A stretch of 64,000 nucleotides of DNA from Narthecium ossifragum. Taxonomy: Eukaryota; Streptophyta; Magnoliopsida; Dioscoreales; Nartheciaceae. The position numbers and the translations under genes were made by a program. This document shows, in pieces, positions 51,001 through 59,946 of the stretch. The stretch is from assembly GCA_963920575.1 (NCBI GenBank), contig OY986968.1, positions 25,860,129-25,924,128 on the forward strand. The letters run 5' to 3'. How positions within the stretch are numbered: position 1 is the stretch's first letter; every line of letters starts with the position of its first letter. Under the pieces are notes generated by a model. The model was not told the origin of the DNA. It did no database searches and saw nothing but the letters and a program-made list of their open reading frames with translations.

Positions 51001-54000
51001 ATGAAATATCTTCACCATTAGCTCTTCTACTGCTCTATCGTCAAGCTGATAAAATCAAAAACATTGTAAGATTCCAAGAGCTAAATATCGGAGCTTTGCA
51101 GATAAATATGCGCCAGACCTTTGACGTAGACGTCGGCTTAGGATTCTGTCTAGCATGTATGTTAGCCAGCAGTAGAATGAGATGCTCTCTTTGATTAGTA
51201 ACATTTCCTTTCTGCAAAAGAAAGAAGAAAACTATATTAGAACTTTCTATAGAAATTAAAGAGAGAGCATAATCCTTAACATAAGGATATCATGCTCAAT
51301 AAGCACTATGAAATAGAAAAAGAAAAATGGTCATGCATAAAAAAAATCTGAATAAACATCAACTTGACCTGAAATCCAAACCAGCATTGCAGCCAATCAA
51401 GTAAATCCAGATGCCCGACAGATTCCAGAGTATTTACACGCAATGGCAGACCACGTACATTGCAAAGTGCAGAAACTGCGGCTTTAATCTGTGTGTATCA
51501 GTAATAAGTAATGAGAACATCAAATGCTAGAAACATTCTAGAAGTGCTGCAACTCCAGCAATAACTGGGAAAAAGACTATGATAAAATAGCAGAACTACC
51601 TGACAGCCATCTGTTAGACTATAATCACATATCAAATTAAAGTAGAAACTAAGGCGTCTCTGTCATTTCCTCATGTTGCAAATATCCATAAGCATGAAAA
51701 TTATGAGTTTAAGAGTTGAAGGTATATCTGACCTCTGGAAAATTAATTGTAGCTTGTTGGAGACCAGCAGCATCAAGTGGAAGAATGTTGTACGGGCCAT
51801 AGGAGGCCGGCTTGTCTTCGATGCTCTCATCAGGACCAGGGAACTGTTATGATGGAAAGAGATTTGACATAAAGAAAATCGATTTTTCCACAGAACAGAA
51901 AACATGTTCAAGAATATTATTAGAAGTTTCAAGGGGTATATACAATAGCAACCTGAGTACCAGCTCCAGACCGAACTGCTTTTAAGACGTCACGCAAAAC
52001 TGAAGCAATTCCATGCTTGTTCGACAATTTCACTCTGCAAAGGACATTTAAATGAAAAATATGTAAAAAAAAAGGAACTTAGAAAATCACAAGCCTTTAA
52101 AATGTCACTTGTGAAATATACTAAGAAAACTGAGCAATCATTCAGAAGGTAGAGCTCATCATGGATTTCCATACCGGCCGGTACTGTGCGTACCGGCCGG
52201 TATTTACCGTACCGGTGGCTAACCAGTCCGGTTTTCTCCCCCGGATCGGAGTAGGGGGAGACCGGATGTGTACCGGCCGGTTTGTATCCAAACCGGCCGG
52301 TACACGCCGGTTTGCATCCAAACCGGCCGGTACACGCCAGTTTGGATGAATACCGACGGGTACAAGCAGGGGACGATGGGTGGAGGAGGAAGGGGGAGGA
52401 GAGAATTGGGAAGGAGAGGGGGAGGAGAAGAGAGAGGGAAAGGAGAGGAGAGGAAGGAAGGAGATCCTTGCTCGGAGGCGGTGGAGAGATTGAAAATTAC
52501 ATAAACTACCCCGCCAGCTCTGCGTAGTGCGTCATGATCAGGTCCGGAACGATCAGGCTTCACAAACTCAACAAGGAAGAGGGAGGGGAGAAAGAGAGGA
52601 AAATGTATTAAGCTATTATAAATGTAGGAAAATGGAAATGTAGAAAAATTGAAAAGAATTATAAAACTATTATAAATGTAGGAAAATGTATTAAGCTATT
52701 ACTTATTTTTCATGTATTGTATTATACTACTTTGACAACTTGTCACTCTGCTTCATATAAGAAATGATATTTGACCAATTGGAGATGTTGAATACAAATG
52801 AATATCAATTTTAATTGTTAGTTACATTAGTTAGCTTCAATATATTTCAAATCAAATAAGAAACGAGCGAAAAACGCCCTAAAAGAAGCCAAACCAGCCT
52901 TTCATGACCGGTTTGGATGCGTACCGGTACGGTACGCACCGTACCGGCGGGTGGCCGGAACGGCGCGTACCACCGGGACGATAATCCATGGAGCTCATAC
53001 TTGTTGTAGTACGTGCTTAGCTCTCTTGCATCACTTTTTCCCTTGCGCATCGAAATTGTAGCCTTCTCATCCTGTCAGAATAACAGTCATGAATTATGCG
53101 GAATGCATGGCTGCTGGCTAAAAAAAGTACCACAGACACCATTACAATAGGAAATTGTAATGAGAATGTGAAGACGATCTAAAATATCAAAAGTGGATCT
53201 AAGTCATGAAACAAAGAGGAGAGAGCCAAGGAAAGGACATTTGTAAGAACTTTGTTATCAACCACTCTACCATCTGCAGTCAACTTCATGACTTTTTGTT
53301 GGCAAGTCATCCCTAGAAAAAGCTCGTAATGTTCTAAGATTCCTATTTTACATGTTCAAAAGCATTTGGTATTCATTCTTACCTTAAGAAAAGATATGCC
53401 TGGCTTAAATGGTGACAAATCTCAACTTGTTCTTGGTTGCAAATATTATAAGTGTTGTTTGGTCGATCCATTAGTACATGTAGTTTAACAAAGGCTAAGT
53501 ACGCTAGAGTTCTTGCACATGCATTGCAGATTGGTATAAAAAAATATTCATTCATCGGCATTCTTGAGATTATTGAATTTGCTAAATAGTTTTATCATTT
53601 GATGCAATCACTACACTTGTGCCTATACCTTGTAAAGAGAATGTGACATGCGGAACAGAAGATTCAGGAGTAGCATCTAAGGGAGATATCTTAAACTATG
53701 AGAACCTGTTCAAGACGTTGAAGCAGAGCTGTTTTGAACTGACGAACACCTCTCCCACTTGAAGTGGGATCCATCATATGTGCCTTCTCAAATGCATGGA
53801 AGCGGCCTGTTCATAGGAGCAATAAGGAGTAGGAAATTGAAGAGAAATATCTCCATATAGTAAAGTACAAGCATCCTTCTCTAAGGATGTGATATATTGC
53901 TTTTGATGAATGGGAAAATACATTAAAGATAATATTCTTTTCCTGGTTAATCAGACAATATTATTCATAAAAAAAAACAATGACACTGCATGGCACCAAA

Positions 54001-55469
54001 GGATCAATATGTGCACATCAAGCAGTCTTTCTTCAAAGTTAGCCAGTGGGAAAATGCCAATATCTACGATAAAATGGAATATCGAGAAAAAATAAATCGG
54101 GTGCATAATGTACTAATTGACTTAATCTATTTCTTGCAATGTTCAACCCATTGCCATACACATCAACATAAAAATATATGCAACTTATGCAGCAATTCCA
54201 TTGTTTCTATTGGCAGGATCTTTATCATTTATTGTACAGACATAAGAATCCCAGCTTTGATCTTTTATTGCAGTTGAGATGGGTTTTATGTCATCTCTTC
54301 AGCTTTGCTTGTACAATAATGAACTTTATCATCCTTAATTTATTACAACCATACCACCATTTGGACTTGTGGCTACATGTAGACCTGATCAAAATCAGAC
54401 TCGCACCGGGCTTTCATCTACAATTAATGACCAACTCATACCGAAACTAGGCCTCGTCCGAGATATTGGGCCAATTACTATGACCAAGTCCAGCCCAATC
54501 TAAATTAAGGATAGAAAATAAGCCTTTATCTATCACAGACCGGGCCTGAGCTGCTAAATAGTGAATCCCAAGCCCAGCCTGATGCAGAGACCAAGCCCAG
54601 CCCATGGGATCAATTGCTTTTCCCAAGCCCAAAAACTAACATGCATGGTGGGCTTTTCACACCTTTTTCGTCATGATGATGAGGTCTGCACACAAGAACC
54701 ATATATCTTGGAATTTTTTTTTTTTGACGAGTTGAGCCTTGAAAAGGCTAGGACTACAAACCAGCGCCGGTCGACCATCCTTCGGTTGCCAAACAAACCG
54801 CACTCCGGAGGAACGACACGACCGAGCTATAGCATCCGCTACTGCATTTTCAACCCTAGGTATCTTGGAACTTGCCTTGACCTAGAAAAGTAGTTATAAC
54901 CAGCTATAATAGCCTAAAAAGGAAAGAACCAATTTGATATCACAAGGAGTTGTACAAACATATCCCAGCCAATAAAAAGAATCATTAGAGAATGTTCTGT
55001 CGATCACAAGACCCTAATAAATTATATAATATAAATGTTCATAGATATGAGAATGGATCTTCATTTCAAAAATCAAAACGAATATAGACCTTGTATCGGC
55101 AGGAACAAGACTGCTATAGATTCCAAGACTTATATGGTTATTATTCATTACCTCTGTGAAGCACTTATAAAATCAAGAAATCAAGAAGTGCAGGCCATCA
55201 ATGTGGACGTGAAGCAAATCGAAATAAAGAACAACGCCAAATTCAAAAAACTCTCCTGAGCTCTTACAAAGATATGCGACCCGAGGAGCCTCGCTCTCGA
55301 TCTGATTGGCGACGCGCAGGAACCGCTGGACCTCGGAGACCAAGGGAGGCGGGACCTTCTCGCTATCAAACGGCTCCGGGGCATAAACAGGAACCCTAGG
55401 CCTCCCAAAATCCGGCTGTGGCGGCGGCGTCGGAGGCTGCTGCTGCGGCCTGGGAGATCGCCCCGCCAT
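24020..55469 (-). CDS. CALS: Callose synthase (glucan synthase-like, GT48), complete, 41 exons
   Basis: Plasma-membrane enzyme making beta-1,3-glucan from UDP-glucose. Exon starts and ends on the minus strand, 5' to 3': 55469-55268, 53806-53706, 53071-53001, 52034-51953, 51843-51733, 51488-51369, 51211-51119, 51045-50954, 50786-50660, 41174-41037, 40959-40883, 40781-40688, 36644-36519, 36429-36312, 35086-34758, 34229-34177, 34102-34042, 33083-33002, 32920-32871, 32742-32656, 32494-32363, 32281-32187, 32112-32028, 31881-31721, 31574-31451, 31327-31233, 31158-31014, 30951-30800, 29699-29593, 29494-29396, 29283-29215, 29022-28836, 28757-28646, 27621-27502, 27428-27313, 27206-27123, 26898-26786, 26120-25891, 25476-24628, 24511-24326, 24250-24020. 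All phases close: 5,706 bases, 1,901 residues, the family's usual size. FKS1 domain [17 protein letters not shown] lies near residue 310, the glucan synthase core in exons 27-38 ([10 protein letters not shown] near 1422), and the C-terminal membrane block in exons 39-41. The subclass is closest to CalS5/6/7 by eye. An in-frame ATG at 55616 is a longer alternative start. Confidence 0.95.
26164..26750. mobile_element. Mutator-like non-autonomous element (587 bp) in callose synthase intron
   Basis: It is flanked by a perfect 9-bp duplication TAAATTAAA (26155-26163 and 26751-26759). The terminal inverted repeats are about 40 bp: the left starts GCGTAAAATATGCTTTAG and the right complement starts CGGTAAAATATACTTTAG, both running on to AGTTTGGGCCAAATTT. 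The 9-bp duplication is the Mutator hallmark. It lies between exons 38 and 37. The interior has no recognised gene fragment. Confidence 0.88.
30016..30320. mobile_element. Mutator-like MITE (305 bp) in callose synthase intron
   Basis: A perfect 9-bp duplication TTTTATCAG (30007-30015 and 30321-30329) bounds an element that is largely one inverted repeat. Both arms hold GATTTGTGTACATGGCCACG and a following CATGCCACGAATC, and the centre repeats ACCGATC/GATCGGT blocks. It can fold into a near-complete hairpin. Diverged relatives with ATCGAT blocks seem to lie at 7499-7660 and 56190-56340. Confidence 0.87.
34756..34757 (-). other. GC splice donor of callose synthase intron 15 (GC-AG intron)
   Basis: Exon 15 ends WWAQ at CAG, followed on the minus strand by GCAAGTAG. 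The next exon opens with [11 protein letters not shown], which continues the conserved WWSQPRLYVGRGMHE block in phase 0. No GT near the junction keeps both frame and homology. AG|GCAAGT is the standard context for the rare GC-AG class. Confidence 0.85.
35600..36182. mobile_element. hAT-type non-autonomous element (583 bp) in callose synthase intron
   Basis: It is flanked by a perfect 8-bp duplication TGTAATAC (35592-35599 and 36183-36190). The ends are TAGGGACGGAACCA and, complemented, CAGGGACAGAGCCA. This resembles the abundant plant YAGGGGCGGAGCCAGG hAT group. It lies between exons 15 and 14. No transposase is present. Confidence 0.87.
36966..40030. mobile_element. hAT-like element, CATGGATT family, copy 2 (3,065 bp, with nested solo LTR)
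   Basis: The left end is CATGGATTGCCATGCCGG; the right end complement is CAAGGATTTCCATACCGG. The flanks TTCCGACC (36958-36965) and ATCCGACC (40031-40038) match at 7 of 8 bases. Bases 37013-37130 are homologous, in inverse orientation, to about 52690-52806 of copy 3. A minus-strand relic at 37245-37560 ([33 protein letters not shown]) resembles the low-complexity tail of hAT transposases. An AT-rich core (37590-38060) and a pyrimidine tract (38200-38530) follow. A 1,352-bp solo LTR is nested at 38596-39947. Confidence 0.8.
38596..39947 (-). mobile_element. Solo LTR (1,352 bp) nested in hAT-like element copy 2
   Basis: The ends TGTCACCGGG and CCCGTGACA form the TG...CA inverted ends of an LTR. 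GGGGG flanks both sides (38591-38595 and 39948-39952), fitting a 5-bp duplication, although the left G tract makes this less certain. On the minus strand a TATA box (CTCTATATAAGG, about 39030) precedes AATAAA (about 38900), consistent with U3-R-U5 order. No internal domain or second LTR is present. Confidence 0.75.
41458..42598 (+). repeat. 5' LTR of the gag-only copia element (1,141 bp)
   Basis: By eye it differs from the 3' LTR at about six substitutions and one 2-bp indel over 1.14 kb, about 99.4 percent identity, so insertion is recent. Bases about 41878-41995 carry three tandem units of about 38 bases containing AGATTTGAGAGATGTTGACC. A TATA-like CATATATAAAGG lies near 41689. Confidence 0.93.
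42679..44457 (+). pseudogene. Copia gag (UBN2-type) with two frame changes
   Basis: The frame starts [20 protein letters not shown] and YWKTRM, typical of copia gag, and runs to 43185. It shifts near 43160 to the frame ending at 43867 ([19 protein letters not shown], then the knuckle [14 protein letters not shown] in which the first Cys is Tyr). It shifts again near 43860 into a coiled-coil segment and a second knuckle [14 protein letters not shown] trace of the sequence before protease (VWVRKSDL) follows at about 44480. The gag is broken, so the element cannot have supplied its own proteins in this state. Confidence 0.9.
44458..45935 (+). other. Non-coding internal region replacing pol in the copia element
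   Basis: About 1.45 kb between the gag relic and the polypurine tract contains no pol domain in any frame that I can recognise. It holds an A-rich tract (45117-45156) and a large AT-rich remainder. This space would normally contain about 3 kb of pol. Confidence 0.75.
45936..47074 (+). repeat. 3' LTR of the gag-only copia element (1,139 bp)
   Basis: This is a near-identical copy of the 5' LTR with the same three-unit tandem repeat (46355-46475). The 2-bp length difference comes from GTGTGTCTTCC in the 5' LTR against GTGTCTTCC here. It ends TTTCA before the GGCTA duplication. Confidence 0.93.
47501..47866. repeat. Tandem duplication, 2 x 183 bp
   Basis: Two adjacent near-identical copies start TGTACTACATTATTATAAGT at 47501 and 47684. 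They end in AACAGTAACTTCGGAC. Only a handful of differences are visible (for example ACACTTG against ACGCTTG, CTACTTCC against CTACCCCC). It lies in callose synthase intron 9 between the copia element and the solo LTR. Confidence 0.9.
48017..50054. mobile_element. Solo LTR (2,038 bp) in callose synthase intron 9
   Basis: The ends are TGTAAAATCCCGG and CGGGTCGTTACA, with a perfect 5-bp duplication CAACT (48012-48016 and 50055-50059). The interior has many CAGATTT-type repeats (about 48540-49080) and a doubled AGGATGAGGTTTCCTCTTC near the right end. No coding domain is present, so it is a recombined remnant of a large LTR element, probably gypsy-type from its TGTAACGACCC-like end. Confidence 0.88.
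52160..52990. mobile_element. hAT-like element, CATGGATT family, copy 3 (831 bp)
   Basis: A perfect 8-bp duplication GAGCTCAT (52152-52159 and 52991-52998) bounds ends CATGGATTTCC and GATAATCCATG. The left part has tandem CCAAACCGGCCGGTACACG units (52265-52350). A polypurine tract and an AT-rich core homologous to copy 2 in inverse orientation follow. It lies in the intron between exons 4 and 3 of callose synthase. Its right duplication directly follows the exon 3 donor GT at 52999-53000 (minus strand). Confidence 0.9.
54383..54640. repeat. GGCCC/GGGCC-rich dispersed repeat
   Basis: Repeated AAGCCCAGCC, GGGCCTG and TAGGCCTCGTCC motifs resemble sequence at 16920-17110. The stretch lies in callose synthase intron 1. 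It looks like part of a common plant dispersed repeat; no ends were found. Confidence 0.4.
54714..54860 (-). mobile_element. 5'-truncated LINE stub (147 bp)
   Basis: A T run at 54714 onward (poly(A) on the minus strand) joins a minus-strand frame reading [18 protein letters not shown], then VWQPKDGRP, the extreme C-terminus of a plant LINE RNase H domain. A 10-bp duplication TATCTTGGAA (54704-54713 and 54861-54870) bounds it. It lies in callose synthase intron 1. Confidence 0.85.
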
Positions 55470-57530
55470 CCGGCGGGAGGGACCTTCTGGAACGATCTCG
55501 GATATCTCCGAAAAATATGGCGGCGCCACCAAGAGGCCGGATTCTCGGGCGGAATATGGGGGAGGGCGAGGAATCGGATGGAATATTTGTACTGGGGATC
55601 CAGACGCCTTTTCCATTGCCCCCCTCGCGCCGACTCCTTCATGGCTTTTGGTTTCTTGATTTCTTTAGTGGGAATGGGAGGAAGCCTTTTGCTTTTCTCG
55701 CTTTTGGTGGCTTTTGTGAAGGAGGAACGAAGGTGGGTCTGGGTTTTGGCCTCCGACTGAGAGAGCCCCCAGGAGGACGGAAGAGTGGAAGAGAAAAGGT
55801 TGGAAGCTGGGAATGCTTCTTTTTTTTCTATTTTTTATTTTTTAATTTTTTATTTAGAAGTTAAGCCAAAAAAGCTGGACCGAAAACAATCAAAACAGCA
55901 ATTATCTTGCAATAGTGTCCACTATCTCATTAACAGACCTGAGATATGCGAGATCAACAACATACAAGAATGGATTTATCTCTCATAAATGCGTCCCAAA
56001 ACAACCTTCAAATGTAACAGTCAAGCCAGCCCCCCCATTAATATAACCAACAGTCATGATTCCACTACAAACTCCTGGAAGCTGAGAATGCTTTGCTTAT
56101 GTTTAAAAACTCATGCTATGTGAGGTTATAGAAAACGATGGAAAAGTTTATGAATAAAGATTTTATATACCTGATCACGTGATGTTTATATTGCACATAT
56201 CTATCGATCGATCTATTTTATTAGTGCTGTTCTATTAATAGACTAGATCAATCAGATCAATCAATTAGTATATACCTATCAATTTATCGATGAACTAGAT
56301 TAATTAATCGATATATAGCTATCGATTTGAGGAAATGTGTAATATACATGCTCAGAACTCAAACTTTATTAGACCAAGATTAGATTTTGTCCGCCTGGAC
56401 TTTTCCCAGTAACCCCTCACTAATAATTATGTTGCAACTCGTATCTTGCCAGCAAGATCCGGAATCTAATTAAAAGCATCACAGACCTACTGGTCTCCAC
56501 TGGGATCTCTCCCATGCCCCTGAAAAAAAGCTAGTCTGGAGCCCCCCAAACGTTGCCAGTTTGGAGCTCTCTCTCTCTGCTTTAGATAGAAAGATCCACA
56601 TTAAAATCATCTTCCACTCACTTTCTTAAAGAAAGTAGTTTCAGACCTGGGTACCTACTGGACTAGCTGACGATCCACTTCACTTGCAAGTGGTATGAAG
56701 GTTTCTTAACAAAAGAAAGAGAGAGAGATGGCCCAGGGGGGGTACTGTCCACCATTGAGTCCTAGCGTGTTTTGCTTTCTTTGGAGATTGGAGGTGTGTT
56801 ATGGCATACCTACCAACTCTTCAGTCTTTACTGATTCTGTCACGTTTCTTAAGGACGAAGATGGTGGAAACCCAGAAACTTAAGCGAGAGTTTCCTTCGT
56901 AGCACGTACAAAATTAAAGAGCCCAAAAGGGAGCACACTTGCAAAGAGTACTAGTTCAACGTGCCTTCGTAACCAAGCATTATTGGTGCAGTGCTGAGAA
57001 GAAGAAACCATAATGAATTGAGGCTTATCTTGCAAAAGAACAGAAAGTAAAGTATGCATGATGTGAGGGGCTTTGAATCTTGACACGGCACACAGCTAGT
57101 GCTCAAACTTCACTTATTAACTCTTTTTTCTAGCTTTTTTTCATGCTTTTTCAATGTGTTTATAATTCCAGAGCTTCTGCGAAACCTCTGTATAAAATGA
57201 TAAATCTATGATCTACCTTCATGCCAGATAACTGACACAACCTGTCCTGTTGGTATCAATATGTTTTCAGTAGTAAATTTTTTTTGACAATCTTATAGTT
57301 TATAGTGCTACTAATACTCCTGACTCAGAAATAAAGACAAAGCTGCATTAATTCTTTCAACAAAGCTACTTTGATGCAAAGTTCAAATCCATTTTATCAT
57401 CTATATATTAAGTAGGCTTTTTCAGCAACATTTTTCTCTTTTTTCTGAAAGCGATTGCCGAAGCCATTCATCAACATTATTTGTTCTTACAGTTAAGTAC
57501 ATCCTCGACAAACACTCAACATGCCACTGT
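55470..57530. other. Upstream region of callose synthase and intergenic DNA
   Basis: The first 150 bases are GC-rich and open in frame with the callose synthase start, so they are 5' UTR or an N-terminal extension. At 56190-56340, ATCGATCGAT/TCTATCGAT blocks form a decayed inverted repeat. CT tracts occur near 56565. No further gene is supported. Confidence 0.45.
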
Positions 57531-58016
57531 TCAGTGCCACAAAGGACCATACACTAGCTCCATAAAGCTGTCCTCGTAGTCCAAGGGACTCAAGGCAGTG
57601 TACCCTATCTGATGTCCATATTCCACATCCATGCATACATCGTTCCCATACCAATTACCGGTCATCTCATCGCCCGGCAAGTACAAGGATGCCACCTCCG
57701 GCGCCACCCCGGAAAACGCTTCATCTACCATATCAAGATCAGATAAGATGTTCTCACTATCTCCAAGTTCCTCACAGGTGAAAGAAGCTGGCATCAGGTC
57801 ATTCATGGTGTCATGACCACGACTGGCCATGGGACTAATTGGATCAATCTCTGCTTCTAGTGATCGCATAAAGAGGCTCTCGTCTTCGACTTTGGTATCG
57901 ACTGGCGACTCCTCTAGGACTGTCATTCCAAGAGCACTGCCGATTTCCGGCACGACTATGCTATCTGATTCATCTGAGGCACAGTAGTCCCAACCCTCTA
58001 TTGAAATGGATGACAT
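57531..58016 (-). CDS. Small acidic protein of unknown function, single exon
   Basis: The open frame encodes 161 residues from the chosen start MSSISIEGWDYCASDES. I do not recognise the family. The protein is rich in Asp and Glu, has no obvious signal peptide or membrane helix, and ends SFMELVYGPLWH, an aromatic tail preceded by a Tyr/Asp-rich stretch. An in-frame ATG at 58061 would add 15 residues. However, a TATA-like CTCTATATATA lies directly in front of that ATG, so transcription should begin downstream of it and the second ATG is preferred. An acidic, intronless plant regulator is possible, but that is a guess. Confidence 0.6.
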   Translation of the reverse strand: MSSISIEGWDYCASDESDSIVVPEIGSALGMTVLEESPVDTKVEDESLFMRSLEAEIDPISPMASRGHDTMNDLMPASFTCEELGDSENILSDLDMVDEAFSGVAPEVASLYLPGDEMTGNWYGNDVCMDVEYGHQIGYTALSPLDYEDSFMELVYGPLWH

Positions 58017-58059
58017 GTATATATATGTAGATGCAAGTGTTCGAGTTACAAGGGCTGCC

Positions 58060-58072
58060 ATATATATAGAGT
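58060..58072 (-). promoter_or_regulatory. Putative TATA box of the small acidic-protein gene
   Basis: The minus strand reads CACTCTATATATATGG, about 45-55 bases before the preferred ATG at 58016. The position and context fit a plant TATA box with a short leader. Confidence 0.5.
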
Positions 58073-59946
58073 GAAAAGAGAATTTGGAGCACTTGTGGAA
58101 ATGCTGATGAATAGGTAGTCTTCAAAACCTTGGTGGTGCTGAGAATTATAAGCCACCCTTAGTGCTCCTCCCGTCCAATGCATGATTCATGAACTTGGGA
58201 TCTTATTTGGCACTGTGTCATCAATCTTTCATCCCCCATATTGTTTGGTTGGCCAAAATGAAAACAGATCACTAAACACAATGATTGTATCCAATATCAT
58301 GATAATATATCTCCATACTCTTGGAAGAAGTGACAACTTGGGCTTAAGACTAGACAATTATGGCACTAGAAGAGTATCTAGTACTGGTAGACTCCCACTA
58401 TCGGACCCATCCAAGTGGGCCAGTTGATCTTGACGATCACTTAAAATAAACGCCATGAGTGATGGATGAGGATACCTCATGCCTTAATTCCTCGACCACT
58501 AATGTGATTTATGACAGCTTTAATTGTAATCTAACACGCAAAGAGTGATTAGATTAGGATGCTAATTAAATTTTAATCTTCTTGCTTTGGGTGTCCAAGT
58601 AATGGATGGGCACTCCTAATTTCTCGTTTAAGGTAAGGAATGCCCACTTGCTAGCTGAGGCAGGAGCACTTACATGTGTCATGGTCTCGTCCTGAGTTGC
58701 TTTCAGTATATATGCACTCTAGCTTTTAATAGCCTCGTTGATACCACCACTTGCTAATTTGGTGTAGAATCTGTTTAAAGACAAAAGATGCCCAAGAGTT
58801 AATGTAAGTAGCACATAACTCAATTGGTATTTAAATCAGTCCAATAAGAATATCCATCCTTTACACTAAAAACTTCATTTTGGGAAGGAGAAGAAACTGA
58901 ATCCAAAGTTCCGAACAATGGCTAGCTTCAAAGATGACAAGCATTCCTGGTTGAAGAACACTAGCTACCAAGCCAAAGCTGCACCAACACATTGACGAAG
59001 ACAAGGACAATAACGAGGTAAACGCAAGAGTTATCCTGCAAATCTCAAGAGAAGATAAAGATTCTAGTGTTGCCATTTACAACACCATCCTGCAAATCTA
59101 TAGAGAAGATGAAGACTCTAGTGTTGCCATCTACAACGCCAAGCCTAATGCACTGATGAACACAAGGACAATAGCGAACTAAAAGCAAGAGCTATCCCTG
59201 CAAAGCGCACGAGATGCATTTCATTCATTAAGATGAAGATTTTGGTGTTGCCGTTTACAATGCGAGGCCTTATGCATTGCATTCGTGAATACAGTGCTTG
59301 CAATAGGATGAGAATACATGGACTCAATTGGTCTTTCCTTTCCCCTACAACTCTAGAGAAGACCAAAACAAAAATTCATACAATCACAGATGTCATGGGT
59401 TTCGGCGTCTGTGCCAACCGATAGTTGCCATGACAGTAGGATATTGGCAAGTTATATCTAGCGTTGGCATACCCAATGCCAAGTTGCCAACCAGTAATGG
59501 CCATGCCAAAACTGGCAATGGTAGTTGCCAACCAGTCACTAGCGCTACCATTGCCAGTTTTGGCATGGACCAGGCCAGCGACCCTGTAATCCATGACCGA
59601 TGCCAAAGTTCAAGCAATACATATGTCTTCTGAGTAATGTCTGAAAAGCTTGAAACTTTAATGCGGGATCCGAATATGAGGTTAATCTTGATGGCGATCA
59701 CTTTGGTTGAATGTGCCTTCAGGTCAACAATCAGTGTTAGAAACCATGAAGGCAGACATTCATCCCACTTGGGCCGATCTCATCATCTCCCTCATGCTTG
59801 TTCTGAAAGAAGCTCTGATTGAATGGAGATTAGAAATCAGCAGGGTCTAATAGCGCCAACTGCCAATTAGACCTTGATAGCCAGAAAGAATATGGCTCCA
59901 ACTTAGGACTCTTGTGCAAAATCTGCCACGACCAAAGCTTTGAAAA
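58073..59946. other. Intergenic region with degenerate tandem repeats
   Basis: At 59034-59140, two units of about 52 bases share CTGCAAATCT...AGAGAAGAT...TCTAGTGTTGCCAT. A looser third relative follows to 59265. A perfect hairpin lies at 59501-59568. No gene is supported. Confidence 0.45.
59501..59568. repeat. Perfect 24-bp inverted repeat (hairpin), 20-base loop
   Basis: Arms 59501-59524 and 59545-59568 are exact complements (the left arm starts CCATGCCAAAACTGG). A 14-bp direct repeat AGTTGCCAACCAGT lies at 59482-59495 and 59523-59536. It may be a remnant of a fold-back element. It is too short for a typical plant microRNA precursor by itself. Confidence 0.85.

Noticed and set aside
52219..52563. 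Frames with repeated [11 protein letters not shown] units
   Set aside because: This is a translation of the CCGGCCGGTAC tandem repeat inside a transposon.
55181..55642. Frames of about 150 residues overlapping the callose synthase start in other frames
   Set aside because: These are GC-rich shadows of exon 1; only the frame with [18 protein letters not shown] matches the family.
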